Origin: Anaeramoeba flamelloides
Lineage: Eukaryota; Metamonada; Anaeramoebidae
NCBI GenBank assembly: GCA_027625915.1
Contig: JANTQA010000072.1
Location: forward strand, 3,100,001 to 3,164,000
Length of the DNA: 64,000 nucleotides
Reading direction: 5' to 3'
Notes under the pieces: model-generated
Told to the model about the DNA's origin: nothing
What the model saw: the letters and a program-made list of their open reading frames with translations, nothing else
Databases searched by the model: none
Position numbers and translations under genes: made by a program
Part shown: in pieces, positions 1 to 10,530 of the stretch
Layout of the letters: each line of letters starts with the position of its first letter
Position numbering within the stretch: the stretch's first letter is position 1

Positions 1-63
1 TTATTCGAAGGTCAATTAGACAAAATTATTGATATTTGAAAAAAAAAAATTTGGGAAAATTTG
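1..63. mobile_element. Decayed end of a CAGTCAAAGG-type inverted-repeat element
   Basis: The first 63 bases match the right end of the element at 6782-7494. Both have a GGTCAATTA block, then ATTGATATTTGAAA, then a degraded TTTGACAG terminus. The element is cut by the window edge, so its full extent is unknown. The assignment rests on one other copy read by eye. Confidence 0.4.
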
Positions 64-192
64 ACAGAAACAAGTCGATTAGAAATATTAATTTTTGAAA
101 ATTCAGTTATCTGGACTTTAAGATTATTTTCATATGCTGGGTAATTCCATAGAAATTGAAATAGATAATTTTTTAAATTTTCATTAGATACC
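64..192 (-). mobile_element. LINE 3' terminal fragment
   Basis: On the minus strand this reads a short peptide with an LWNYPAYENN core. It corresponds to the LWDCPAY and LWICPAYENN segments of the LINE copies at 39 and 57 kb, which is the C-terminal zinc-knuckle region of the reverse-transcriptase protein. The first Cys of the knuckle and most of the body are gone. The SINE at 214-586 lies directly beside it. Confidence 0.5.
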
Positions 193-213
193 AAAAAAAA
201 AACCTTTTTTTTT

Positions 214-586
214 TTTTTTTTCCATTAAAGAGTGGGTACTAAAAGTCCACCTGTTTGCCCGAATCCCTAATTTGAATTAGAGATATTGTTGAACCAAGTG
301 AGAGCTTGTCATTTCTCCCAAAAATCGGATCCGCTCCATAAATTGAGAGGGATTTTGTTCCAATTCCGTTCAGTTTTATAATAGTCAAAAAGATTCAATT
401 CGGTCAAACGATTCCCTCAAAGAATTAGTGGTTCTAAGAAGCATAAGCCCGATTTTTAATTAAAATTACACCGTGGTGGCTATTTGAGAAAATGGTAAAC
501 AATAAGAAATAATGGTTAAGGGAATAGAACCCCGGCCTTGAGATTGTACACTGGGTTGTGTTGCCACTTGCCCATAAAGGTTCTCT
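214..586 (-). mobile_element. tRNA-derived SINE, near full length
   Basis: Read on the minus strand, it starts AGAGAACC, has an A-box-like TGGGCAAGTGG and a B-box-like GGTTCTATTCC (one mismatch to the canonical B box), and ends in a poly-A tail (poly-T at 205-220 on the plus strand). It is close to identical to the copy at 40906-41289. A run of A's, CC, then T's flanks it on both sides (193-212 and 587-607), which looks like the target-site duplication. Its last about 60 bases resemble the LINE 3' tail. Confidence 0.82.
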
Positions 587-599
587 AAAAAAAAAAACC

Positions 600-1146
600 T
601 TTTTTTTCACAAAATTTGTCCAGATGATGAAATTTTTGTAACAAAAGGAATAAATATTTTTTTGGCTTTTACATTAATTCGAGGTCTTGTCTCAAAAGTT
701 ATACTAAATCTGAGTAGAATATGGAAGTACAGATTCCTATCGAAAAATAACCTATCGTATATCTATAATGTGTGTATGTGAGTTAAATTCGAGCTATGTG
801 TTAGATAGCTGTTATAAGGATTATTTACGCCAATATATATCTGAAAAGGTTATAAATTAGTAATTGGATTTTAAAAATGTATGAAGTGGAATCAAACATC
901 TATATATATATACCCATTTTCAATCGTATACAGAAGTATGATTACAAGAAATAAAAGCGAGAATAGAAGTATAAAAAAAATAGACGGATGGTTTTGTGGT
1001 GAATTTTTGGAACTACTAGAAAAACGAATTATAAATTTGTTTCAATTTTATTGTGAAATGCCAATCCCAAATAATTAAAAAAAGAAAAAAAATACAAACT
1101 TGCTTTGAGTGGCGATAAATACACTTTTCACCAAATGAACATCCAT
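600..1146. other. Intergenic, no convincing gene
   Basis: The stretch is slightly richer in G and C than most spacers here. It contains one 65-codon open frame at 881-1078 (plus), with mixed composition and no recognisable motif. That frame could be a short exon or chance. I see no repeat in it that matches elsewhere in the window. Confidence 0.3.
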
Positions 1147-2616
1147 TTAATTGATAATAATTGCATTCCAAAAAAAATTATCGGTGGAGGTTTCAAGATC
1201 TGAGAAAGTATCTTTTCCACAAAAAACCATTTTAGTGTTCATTGGTTTTGAATAAAAAACTATTTTATTTTCGTCGGTTAAAATATCATAATTCATATGA
1301 GCATAGGTATTTCTAATGTAATGTATGATTATTTTTGGTTCAGTTATAGATGATTGAACCCAATTATTTTCAGAATTGTGGTTCTTCCATTCAAATTTAA
1401 ATTTTGAAATATCTAATGCTCGGATTTCGTTTGGTTGCTTTTGGAAAAAATTATGTTCAGTAAATATACTATAAATTGGATAAAAATGGTTTATTAGATG
1501 GAATTCTATCAGGTTTAAAGACTCAAGATCATTTTTTAAACTACTCATTTGGTTAGTCAATTGCTTTTGTTGTTTGATAGTTAAAAATAGGATTTTTAAG
1601 GTTCTTAAAACAGAAGAGCTTTTAGAATACTTGGATATCCACATTTGATTTAATTTATGATACGAATATTTTTTTTGCTTATATGTGAGGTGGGTTATTG
1701 TTTTTTGATTTTTTGAGAGGAAATTATCAATGGTTAAGTTTCTTTGAAAATTTTCTGGGTTTTTATTTACAAAAAAGAGGTGATTTGGGTGATTCTTGAT
1801 AGTATCTCTGTTTTCATTATTTTTGGTTATGGTGTTTCGAATGTTATTAGTTCTTCGTATTACTTGTTCATTATCTTCTTCCTCATCCTCAATTATGATT
1901 ATTTTTGATTTGATATTATTAATTTCTTTCTTTTTATCTTTTTCTTTGATATTGTCTTTGTAATTTTCTTCATTTCGATCTTCTTTTTCCTTTTCCTTTT
2001 CATTTTCATTTTCATTTTCATTTTCATTTTCTTTTTCTTTTTCTTTTTCTTTTTCTTTTTCTTTTTCTTTTTCTTTTTCTTTTTCTTTTTCTTTTTCCTC
2101 GTATTGCTTTTCCTTTTCCTTTTCCTTTTCCTTTTCCTTTCCTTTTCCTTTTTCTTTTTCTTTTTCTTTTTCTTTTTCTTTTTCTTTTTCTTTTTCTTTT
2201 TCTTTTTCATTTTCCTTTTCTTTTTCCTTATCTTTTTCCTTTTCATTTTCCTTTTCATTTTCCTCTTCTTTTTCTTTTTTTTTTTCCTTTCCTTTTTCTT
2301 TTTCTTTATCTTTTTTATCGTCCAGTTTTTTCTTTTCCTTTTCCTTTGTCTTTTCCTTATTCTTTTTCTTTTTCTTTTTCTTTTTGTTTCTTTTTTCTTT
2401 TTCCTCACCCATTTCTTCCTTTTCCTTTTCTTTTTCTTCATTCAGTTCTTCGTATTCATCCTCATCTTCGTCTATGGTTAGACCAATGGTCGTATCTTGT
2501 CCATTTTTGTAAACCTCTTCAAGATGAAGTGTATCTCGTGTATTTAAGAATTGTGGGATGAAGTCCTTTTTCAGTTTGTATATAGAAATAGTGTTTAATT
2601 TATTTAGAAAATGCAA
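1147..2616 (-). CDS. Lys/Glu-rich protein with C-terminal HEPN-like motif
   Basis: A 489-codon frame. Residues 1-50 are of normal composition, about 50-250 are a Lys/Glu-repeat spacer encoded by GAAAAA-type repeats, and 300-489 look like a folded domain. Near the end an IRNTYAHMNYDIL segment places Arg435 and His440 in an Rx4H arrangement, followed by acidic residues and a KIVFYS strand. That is the pattern of HEPN domains (for example the pEK499-p136 type), many of which are ribonucleases. The identification is from pattern only; the family assignment is inferred. The first codon of the frame is TTG, and no ATG occurs between it and the upstream stop at 2638-2640. The true start is therefore probably in an upstream exon, or else at an internal Met. 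No neighbour suggests a pathway. Confidence 0.6.
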   Translation of the reverse strand: MHFLNKLNTISIYKLKKDFIPQFLNTRDTLHLEEVYKNGQDTTIGLTIDEDEDEYEELNEEKEKEKEEMGEEKEKRNKKKKKKKKNKEKTKEKEKKKLDDKKDKEKEKGKEKKKEKEEENEKENEKEKDKEKEKENEKEKEKEKEKEKEKEKEKEKGKGKEKEKEKEKEKQYEEKEKEKEKEKEKEKEKEKEKEKENENENENENEKEKEKEDRNEENYKDNIKEKDKKKEINNIKSKIIIIEDEEEDNEQVIRRTNNIRNTITKNNENRDTIKNHPNHLFFVNKNPENFQRNLTIDNFLSKNQKTITHLTYKQKKYSYHKLNQMWISKYSKSSSVLRTLKILFLTIKQQKQLTNQMSSLKNDLESLNLIEFHLINHFYPIYSIFTEHNFFQKQPNEIRALDISKFKFEWKNHNSENNWVQSSITEPKIIIHYIRNTYAHMNYDILTDENKIVFYSKPMNTKMVFCGKDTFSDLETSTDNFFWNAIIIN

Positions 2617-2869
2617 GATCTTTGAAATGTAATATAGTTAAAATAACTGTTGTGTTTTGGGAAAACAAGCCAAGAAGTTGAAGATATTTTTCAAAACAAA
2701 CCTAACAATTTTGCATTTTTGAAATATATAAGCGCAAGAAATATTGTTATATTTATCATTTTAGAATGATGTTTACGCCTTGTAAGGATATTAATTGAAA
2801 GGAAAAAAAAATCGAAATATTCAATTTCTCTTATTATTGTATTCTTTTTTAATTGTAAAATTTTTGAAT
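2617..2869. other. Intergenic, 5' side of the minus-strand gene
   Basis: AT-rich. A TTTCAAAG near 2620 on the minus strand could be a splice acceptor for the gene at 1147-2616, but no convincing upstream coding exon is visible. Nothing else was recognised. Confidence 0.25.
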
Positions 2870-3240
2870 TTTTTTATTGGGGATAGAGTAAAATCTTGGA
2901 TTTCACTCCATTCTTTTATATTCTGGAAAAATGTAGCTAGATTCCACGTAATGTAAAAAAAATAGAATAAAATCACAGATTTTACTCAATTCTTTTGAAT
3001 TCGATAAAACTGATGTTTGCTTTTCTCAAGTTTTCTATGTATTTTTGTTTTGATTTCACTTAAAATTGATGTATTTTCTAACAAAAACAGAAACCCTCGA
3101 GAAAAGCTCCGAAAATCGATATATTTTACAAACAAAACAGAAAAACCTCAAGAAAAGCGCCTTTAGGTTTTTTTTTAATTTTAGAAAAAAAAAAAAAAAA
3201 AAAAGCACTCGTCAACACTTGAAGGTACCCTACCGTAATT
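2870..3240. repeat. Hairpin-module cluster 1
   Basis: It contains two degenerate copies of the AGTAAAATC...GATTTTACT...ATTCTTTT palindromic module (about 2887-2935 and 2965-3010). These are followed by CTCAAG/AAACAGAAAACC modules and an AACACTTGAAGG spacer. The same modules recur at 18.5, 31.2, 47.2-48.2 and 52.6 kb. On the right it runs into SINE-tail sequence at about 3241. On the left no tail sequence is recognisable. Confidence 0.55.
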
Positions 3241-3612
3241 CACATAATCCCTCATTTGAATTATAGATATTGTTGAATTGAGTGTGAGTATGGTAAATTC
3301 TCTCAAGAATCAGATCTACTCGATAAATTAAGAGATGTTTTGTAAAAATTCTTATTTAATTTCCGGTTCGATTTTTATAATAGAACCAAAAAAATTCAAA
3401 TCGGAAAGAAGATGGTTTCTTCAAAGAATTAGCGATTTTATGAAGGATTTTATATGAAACATAGAGCCCATTTTTAATTAAAATTACACCTTGATGATTT
3501 TTCAGAAAATGACAACAATCACAAGTATGTGGTTATGGAGGATTTGAATACTGGGAATTCAGATTGTACGTTAGGAGTGTTAGCACTGTTCTGTTACTGA
3601 TTTTCTAAAAAT
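3241..3612 (-). mobile_element. Diverged SINE copy
   Basis: This aligns by eye along its whole length with the two better SINE copies. Shared blocks include TTGAATTATAGATATTGTTG, a CAAATCGG/AAAGAATTAGCG block, CCCATTTTTAATTAAAATTACACC, and a GATTGTACG near the promoter end. The promoter boxes are degraded. The poly-A end is replaced by hairpin cluster 1. Confidence 0.6.
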
Positions 3613-3859
3613 GGGTGTTTTTTTCAACATTCAAGAATTTTGAAAAAGGGTGTAAAAAAGTTCCCGAGGATTTTACTATATATGTTTTTTTATTGAGATA
3701 AAATTATCATAATTTTGTAAAAATAAGTTATTCCCTGTTCAAAATCGAAATTAAGTATGATTTTTTGTAAACTCTAAATTTGGGTTTTTATTTTTTACTT
3801 TTATTTGGGTTAAAACGATTACTTATTAAAACATAAATACTTGGGTAACTAAAATGTTT

Positions 3860-3990
3860 TTTTATATTATATTTGGAAAAATACAATAAATTGAGGTTTT
3901 TTTACCTATTTTTGATTTTGGGTGTGTTCAAATTTTTGGAATGGAGTTTAGTTTCCAATCTAAACCTTTGAAAAAATCACGTTTAATCAA
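3860..3990 (-). pseudogene. Tc1/mariner-type transposase scrap
   Basis: Read on the minus strand this gives LNSIPKI, a stop, then THPKSKI. It matches the LNPIPKIWTHLKSKI of the better copy at 11162-11392 and resembles the DLNPIEN-W-LK block after the third catalytic Asp of Tc1/mariner transposases. It is too short and degraded to classify further. Confidence 0.45.
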
Positions 3991-5253
3991 AATGGTTGAG
4001 TTTTCGAAACAACTTTTATCTTCCATTTAAGAATTTGATCATTCAAAATTTCTAATTTATAAGATTTTGAAATTTAATAGTTCTTCTATATCTCAAGAGA
4101 TAAAAAGCATAATTCAATAATGATTTGGCTCGTACATCCCCCATAGTGGCTTTATTATAGATAATCCTTAAAGGGGGTTAGTATACTCAAGATGAAATCT
4201 TTCTTATTTTAACAACATGATTAAAGTAATATTTTTTCATTTTTAAATGGATTTAATTATTGGAAAAAAGTTTTTATAAAACCTCCAACTTTCCTTGAAA
4301 TTTGAAATCTTGTTATTCTCAAAAAAAGAAATCCAAATTTTTCTTTCAAGTTCACAAAATATTTGACTATATTATTTGTTGAAAAAAAAAATACAAAGAT
4401 GTTCACAAATCAATTAAATTTTTAATTTCTAGTAAAGTAGTGAAAAAAATCCCTGACAAGATTTTTAATTGTGAATATTAGTAAAATTGTTGTCTAATTT
4501 CTGTTATTTAGAATCAAATCCTTTTTTTAAGAATCAAACTTTTAAAATTATAACTCACCCACTTATTAGAATGATGATTAATGAAATCGCACATGTACAA
4601 AACACCATTCAATTAATCAAAAAACAAGAATAAAAATTATCATTTTCCATATGAAAAGCAAACCTCTATAAAACTCTGATTATTATTCAAAAATAGTTGA
4701 TCTACTTATGCTATCAAACAATTACATGAGTATTCTAGAGAAAACCCAACTTCAATGAACTTTAAGTAGGTTTATTACTTGTTTCATAAAAAAATTGGTT
4801 ATTTATAAAAAGGATTTGATTGAAAGTAAAAGAAATTACACAATAATTTTACTAATATTCACAATTAAAAATCTTGTCCGGGATTATTTTCAAGTCTGGT
4901 ATTTTTTTCACTACTATATCAAAATATTTTCCAGATTTATAGTTGAGAAAACTCCAAGATCTTTTCAAAAATCACTGAAAAATGAAATATTTTTAGAGAT
5001 TTAATAAAAAGTTTATGATAATTTGATTTTAGCAGTATATTTATAAAATTTAATTCATAATTGGAATTTTTCATCAAAACTATCATTTAGTTCACCTTCA
5101 AACTTGATTTGTACGTTGGTCTAGGGTTGGGTACTCAAATTAGGTGTTGTTGTTGGATCTGAATAAATAAAAAAAAAAATCAGGCTTGTATTTGAGGCAT
5201 TGTTTTTTCTGCTCTGAGCAAGCTTCATTTTAGCTACTGTAATGAAAATAGAT
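3991..5253. other. Intergenic, nothing recognised
   Basis: About 1.2 kb of AT-rich sequence. The only open frame of note (4795-5004, plus) has the composition of the surrounding spacer. No palindromes or copies of the repeat families were noticed. Confidence 0.35.
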
Positions 5254-5504
5254 TTAAAAAAAATTGAAAAGAATTTCATTTACATTATCATTTGAAAAAG
5301 CTAATTCTTTAATCCGAAATTTTGATCTTTCAATTTCGAATAGTTTTGAAATAAAGTCCTTAAGTTGACAGATTTTGAAATTGTTTTGAAGAGAAATTTT
5401 TTTTGTTTTCAATCCAAATTTAATAAATAATTGCAAGTTTTGAAATTCTCCTTCTCCGTGACTGAATTTTCTTCTTGTGTGTTTGTGATTTTTTTTTTTG
5501 TTTC

Positions 5505-5903
5505 TTATTGTTGTTTGTGAAACTCTATTATTTTTTTGTCTTTTATGACTGTGTTGATTTGTGAGATATTTTGTGTTCCATTTCGGTAATTGCTTGCTGA
5601 ATCTTTTGATCTTAATTTTTCTTGGTTTAAGCCTTCTGTGTATTGTCTTTTCCTTATTTGTTGGTCCTTTTGTGTTTTAATAATGGTAATAATTGGTTTT
5701 TTTCTTGTTATTTCTGTTGTTTTTACCGCTTGACTAAATGTAGATCGATTCGATCCTCTTGTGTTTGGCCTATTCATCTTTGTTTGAATATAACAAGAAA
5801 CTTGACTGGAAACAGCACTGTTTTTAGTTATCGTTTTTCGCAGTGTATAATCCAATTCGCAGTGTTGGTGTATATTATTTGTTAAAGTATTATTCTTGTT
5901 CAA
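5505..5903 (-). CDS. Doubtful hypothetical ORF
   Basis: An open frame of 132 codons with a balanced Thr/Asn/Gln/Lys/Ser composition unlike translated spacer. It has no motif I recognise. It begins at TTG, and the first internal ATG (MNRPNTRGS) is about a third of the way in. A second frame on the same strand at about 5254-5500 also reads well (EGEFQNLQLFIKFGLK...) but is in another register, separated by an 11-base T run. Two exons, or one gene with a homopolymer length difference, are both possible. It could also be non-coding. Confidence 0.3.
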   Translation of the reverse strand: MNKNNTLTNNIHQHCELDYTLRKTITKNSAVSSQVSCYIQTKMNRPNTRGSNRSTFSQAVKTTEITRKKPIITIIKTQKDQQIRKRQYTEGLNQEKLRSKDSASNYRNGTQNISQINTVIKDKKIIEFHKQQ

Positions 5904-6781
5904 AAAACAAAATTTTAGAACTTTTTTCTTTTGTTACTAAACACTGGGTTTGTGATTCTATTTGAAAGGGGTAAAATTAAATTAAAAATAAAAAATTCAT
6001 TCTTGTCAGTTTACAAAAAAATGATTTCTATTTGTGAAAAAATGTGAAACAGATGAGTTTACTATATTTAGGCGATACAGAAAAGAACAATAATAGTTTA
6101 TACAATAAAATAGAAAAACTAATTGACTCTCAAGAATAATTCAATAATCTGATAAATCAATAAACAAATAAATAGGTAATTGATTTCGAGTTGTTATTCA
6201 GACACAGAAACAACTTTCTTAATTTGTGAGAAATAGGGAATATTTTTCAAGAAACATTTTAGCAAAAAACCAATCATAGTAAAACATAAGTTAAAAGATA
6301 AAAAAAAGGTTTTCACAGTTAAAACTTTGTGAGGTTTTTAAATCTATATTTTCACTTTTATTAGTTGATCTAACTCATCATTTTCAGTTTTCTGAAATAT
6401 CTGTCGTTTTAAGGTTTCTATTTTTAGTATCTGAATTAATTATATTTCTCATATTTTTATTACTTATTTTATAAAATAAATTTTATAAATTCGAATAAAT
6501 GATAATCAGAAAAATTATCAACTTTAGGAATACGTTTCTAACTTGGAGTACATCTAAAAATTTGGTTATGTTATAATTGAGTGTAAAACAAATTGGTACT
6601 ACATATTTCAAATGTTTTTCAAAAATTGGTGTGTATAATAATACTATAATTAATTCTTATGAATTGACAATGATTCTTGTATAAATATAAAAAAAAATAA
6701 TAGAATTTTCAACAAAAAAAATATGAATTTTAAGATGTATTTAATGGTTCAATCATCAATATTTTGTCTTCAAAGTTGTAA
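5904..6781. other. Intergenic, nothing recognised
   Basis: AT-rich spacer without convincing coding frames or matches to the repeat families described here. Confidence 0.35.
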
Positions 6782-7494
6782 AATAAACTATTTTCAGTCA
6801 AAGGGGCCCAGTTATTATGAGTGAAATACATGTGTTTAAAGGATTTCCAGGAATATTTGAAGAAAAAAATTATTTTGGAAATTTTCAAAATTGAAATCAT
6901 TTTTTCACATTTGGCAATTTGTTGTTTTTTTTTTTCCATTTTTTTTTGGATACCTAATTCGTTCCAAAAAATTTTTTATTCTAAGATCAATAGTCACGAA
7001 GTAAAAATGTGTTATTGTAAGGTTAATTGAAACCATGGAAATGATTGTTGATAAATCATATTGATTTCTAAAAGTATTTTATACAATCTTTGATCCTGAT
7101 ATTTAAATAATGAATGTGAAAATTTTTCACTTCATTTTCATTTCCTTTTTCAAATAGAGACCACAAATACCAACACACTTTTTTTGGGGACTTGATTTCT
7201 AAAAGAAAAGTATGGAAAATGAAGTGAAAAATGTTTCTTATTTATTATTCAAATACCAGTAGAAGGTCAAAACGAACATTGTTGTTTTTCTCAATGGGGG
7301 ACTAAGAATTTGAGTTTTTCAATTTTTGCGAAAATCTATTGATTAATTAGTTTTCTATCAGACATATATCAACAATTTTTTGATTTCTATTAATCTTTTT
7401 ATTTCTTATTTGTTCTTCAACGGTCAATTATATAAAATAATTGATATTTGAAATAAATGTTGGGCCCCTTTGACTGAAACGAAGTTTAGATTTA
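6782..7494. mobile_element. CAGTCAAAGGGGCCCA inverted-repeat element
   Basis: An exact 16-base inverted repeat, CAGTCAAAGGGGCCCA, lies at 6795-6810 and 7461-7476. It sits within looser outer matches (TAAACT-N-TTTCAG on both sides), giving termini of about 30 bases. The right third matches 9645-9900 in inverse orientation and bases 1-63. No open transposase is visible and no clear target-site duplication was found, so the superfamily is open. Confidence 0.7.
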
Positions 7495-7720
7495 TTAAAT
7501 TTTTCTAGAAATTTCGATGACTCGACAAACAATTCATTTTTTTAAAAAAGGTAAATATTTAAACCAGTAATTATTTTTCAAAAAAAAAAGTAATAATTCG
7601 AAAATAAATCGATTATATTGCTTTTTTCATAAAAATGAAACCAAGTTAATTTATTTTTGGGGTTTTATGTTGATAAGTATTGTAAAAATCTTTAAATATT
7701 AAAAAAAGGGAAAATAGTTA

Positions 7721-7919
7721 CAATCAGTTCCAAATTTAAGACACAAATTTTCCAGGAAATCTAAGTTACAGAAAAATCTCAAATTACCGCAGATTTATTA
7801 TTGGATTTTGTTTTTTACAAATTTTTTTACATTAATTCGAATTTTGTGCCTTAATTTGAGACTTTTATTTTGAGTCTTAAGTTTTGTTGAAATTTTCTAA
7901 CTTAAAGTGGAACAAACTG
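7721..7919. mobile_element. Decayed TA-flanked foldback MITE (CAGTCAGTTTCAC family)
   Basis: TA lies on both sides, with termini CAATCAGTTCCA and GTGGAACAAACTG and internal TTTGTGCCTTAATTTGAG. It is the most diverged of five copies; the best are at 47706-47902 and 61310-61508. The family resembles non-autonomous Tc1/mariner elements in its TA target and CAGT terminus. Confidence 0.7.
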
Positions 7920-7984
7920 TATTTTTGAATAGTTTGGAATATAGTTTTTTAAAGCTTGGAAAATTATTTGAATTGTTATATTTA

Positions 7985-8372
7985 GATTTGTACACTAGAA
8001 TAAATATGGAATGTAGTAAAAAATAGAGTTTTTACAATTTTTGAGATCAATAAAGAGTTGTATACATTTATCCAAATTTTTGGAATAGTAAACATAATAT
8101 CTGATTATCTTAAATCGACTAATTGGATTTTAAATATAAAATTTTTTGTTAAACGCAAATATTTCAATTTGAAAAAAACATAATTTTTCAAATAAAGTAT
8201 TTGTGTACACCAAACGATTTTATATTTAAAATCTAATTTGAGCTTAAAAAAAAAATATAGTTTTCGTTTACTTTGACAAAAATTTGGATAAATGTATTGT
8301 ACTCTTTATTTATCCCAAAAATTGTAAAAACTCTATTTTTTACAACATTCCATATTTACATTTGTGGCAAGC
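7985..8372. mobile_element. Long-armed palindromic element
   Basis: Arms of more than 100 bases, 7988-8096 and 8262-8370, are inverted copies with few mismatches. Shared blocks include ATATGGAATGT and AATAGAGTTTTTACAATTTTTG. The centre also folds back (TTTTAAATATAAAATTTTT). No second copy was found in the window and the ends are not exactly defined. Confidence 0.7.
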
Positions 8373-8453
8373 ATACCCACTATTCAATTTTTTGTTTTTC
8401 AAGATTTTTCGTTTTTTTTTTTGAAATTGGTCGCAACTTTATCAATTTAAACA

Positions 8454-9640
8454 TTAAATGAATTTATTTTTTTTATCTAACCAAATAAAAAATCTAAATT
8501 TCCTATGGAATAATTTTTTTTTTTTAGTTTTATCATTATTTTGATTCATTCCAAAATCTTTTATAATTTTAAAGATTTTGCGTAATTGAAAATTTCTTTC
8601 TGTCAGTGATCCTTTCATAAGCAAATATCTGAATATCTGCAAACATCTGAGCATGTATTAAAGATGTTTTCATTTTTTTGAAGATAAAATGGGTGATAAA
8701 TCCAAATTATATACGAGATAATGGGTCTCCTTGATAAACACCAATTTCATATTTGTGTTATAAACAAGTAGATATTTTACAATAATTTCATTTTTTATTA
8801 ATTTTTTAATTGAATAATAAATTAATGAATGATTAATAGAGTCAAAATGTTTTTATATATTTATTGCAACAATATCAATATCCACATTTTTGAATTTATA
8901 ATTTCTCATTTTTATTTTTTTAAATTCATTTAATAGATTTAGAATTGCGATTCTGATATATAATTTTTTCTTAAATCCAAATTGATTTTGTGATACTAAA
9001 TCCCAAGAATATTGGATTCCAATATATAATAATCTTAGAAAAAATCTTGGAAGAGTTTGACTAATTGAAATTTGTCCATAATTAAGTGGTATCCCTTCAT
9101 CTACTGATTTATGAATGAGTAATAAATTTCTTTTTCTAATAAATTTATTATTTTTATGAGATATATCGTAAATCCAATTAAAAATATATTTTTCGGATTG
9201 TTTTTATTAAATTTTCATAATTTTTTTATAATTCCTCTCTTTAATTTTTTTCTGAATTTATATTGTTTAATTTTATCTAATTTCTTGACTTATTTATTTT
9301 TATGATTTCTGATAATTTATTTGACTTTAAACCATTGAAAATATTCCTTCGACTTTAATATCTAATAAATTATTTTTATCTAATTTAATTTTTTTAATAA
9401 AATTAAGAATATATTATTTTCATTTTTTGACTAATAGATATAAAAACCCAAAATAAGATGTTTCCCTATTATCATTATTTCGAATCATTTTACTTGAAGT
9501 TTCTCTTAATCTATTGATCTTTTTTCCAAAATTCCAATTTTCTTCAAATTCAATATTAATTTAGTTAATTATTCTAAAATATTGATTTGTATTTCTGTCT
9601 TTAATTTCTTGAATTAATTCATTATTTTTAAATACTCAAT
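8454..9640 (-). mobile_element. LINE fragment, reverse-transcriptase fingers and palm
   Basis: Minus-strand translation in broken frames gives WDLVSQNQFGFKK and RIAILNLLNEFKKIK, then HFDSINHSLIYYSIKK, a degraded LSPIL block, and IFKIIKDFGMNQNNDKTKK. These parallel the 39-40 kb LINE copy segment by segment. The 3' part (thumb, knuckle, tail) and the 5' end are missing. Several in-frame stops and a degraded catalytic YADD box show it is dead. Confidence 0.75.
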
Positions 9641-9644
9641 AAAT

Positions 9645-9900
9645 TAAATTATAAAATCTGTTTCAGTCAAATGTGGCACAAAAAAAATTTTTTTTCAAAT
9701 ATAAATTATTTTATTTAATTGGCCTTTGAAGAAAAAATAAGAGATAAAAACAATAAACATATCAAAGAATTTTTGATATATGTCGAAAGAAAACTAATAA
9801 ATCAATATATTGTCGTAAAAATTGAAAAACTCAAATTCTTAGGGAATATTGAGAAAAATAACAAGACCTGTTTTGAAAACCTATTTAAGTAATAATTAGG
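9645..9900. mobile_element. Partial copy of the CAGTCAAAGG-type element
   Basis: It begins ATAAATTATAAAATCTGTTT then CAGTCAAATGTGGCACA and matches the reverse complement of 7250-7495 throughout. A frame that begins LAFEEKIRDKNNKHIK is open for about 55 codons, whereas the other copy has stops. This part may descend from a coding region, but I do not recognise it. Confidence 0.55.
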
Positions 9901-10039
9901 AACAAAATTTTCAACTTTTTATATGTTTAGTTATCAAAATAATGCCCCATCAAAAGTTTAATCAATGTTTCAAAATGAAAACTCGTATTTCTTTTTTAAT
10001 AGAATAACTATAAATTAAACTGTCAAGAAACAAATACTA

Positions 10040-10330
10040 CAGTCTTTCCAAGGCTACCGTGAATTTTTATATGAATCAAATTTTGATCGTGATATAGATT
10101 TTTAAAAAGTTATATTATTGAAATTAAAATTCTAAAAATTTCGGATCAAATTTCAATTTTTATTCTCAAACATTATAATGATTTTTTAAGAAACATTATA
10201 TCAATGTATTTAAAATTTCTTTAAAAAAATTGAGAATATTAAAAAAAATTTCATTTCTAAATTAAATTTTACTGAAACTATCAAAGAATTTCACTTTCAA
10301 AATTTATTTGAAATTAGGTGTATTACTGTT
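10040..10330. mobile_element. MITE copy, CAGTCTTTCCAAGG family
   Basis: TA is followed by CAGTCTTTCCAAGGCTACC, then TGAATCAAATTTTGAT and GATATAGATTTTTAAAAAG, the same left arm as the elements at 37985 and 38434. The right end is not preserved clearly. Confidence 0.6.
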
Positions 10331-10450
10331 GAGTAAATTGGATGTTTCATTGGAAAAACAAAAAAAAAAAGAAACAATTGTTTATATTTTGAAAGACGGA
10401 TTATAGTTGTTGGACACACATTATTTTGATCACGTATTTACTATGTGTTA
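10318..10450. repeat. Dispersed repeat shared with 41680-41805
   Basis: It matches the reverse complement of 41680-41805. Shared blocks are TTGGATGTT, TATATTTTGAAA, GGACAC and ATTATTTTGATCAC. The GGACAC...TTTTGATCAC segment looks like the end region of a Tc1/mariner-type element, but no inverted partner was found next to it. Confidence 0.45.
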
Positions 10451-10530
10451 GTTGAATTCTGTGAGTTTATTTATATTTCAAAATTTCAATCCTTTTCCTT
10501 CAACCTTTGATACAGTATTCTTTGTTTTAA

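Noticed and set aside
1899-2481. Long poly-Lys and poly-Phe frames overlapping the HEPN-like gene
   Set aside because: They are other-frame readings of the GAAAAA repeat. Only the frame with Glu/Lys plus ordinary flanking sequence makes a protein-like product.
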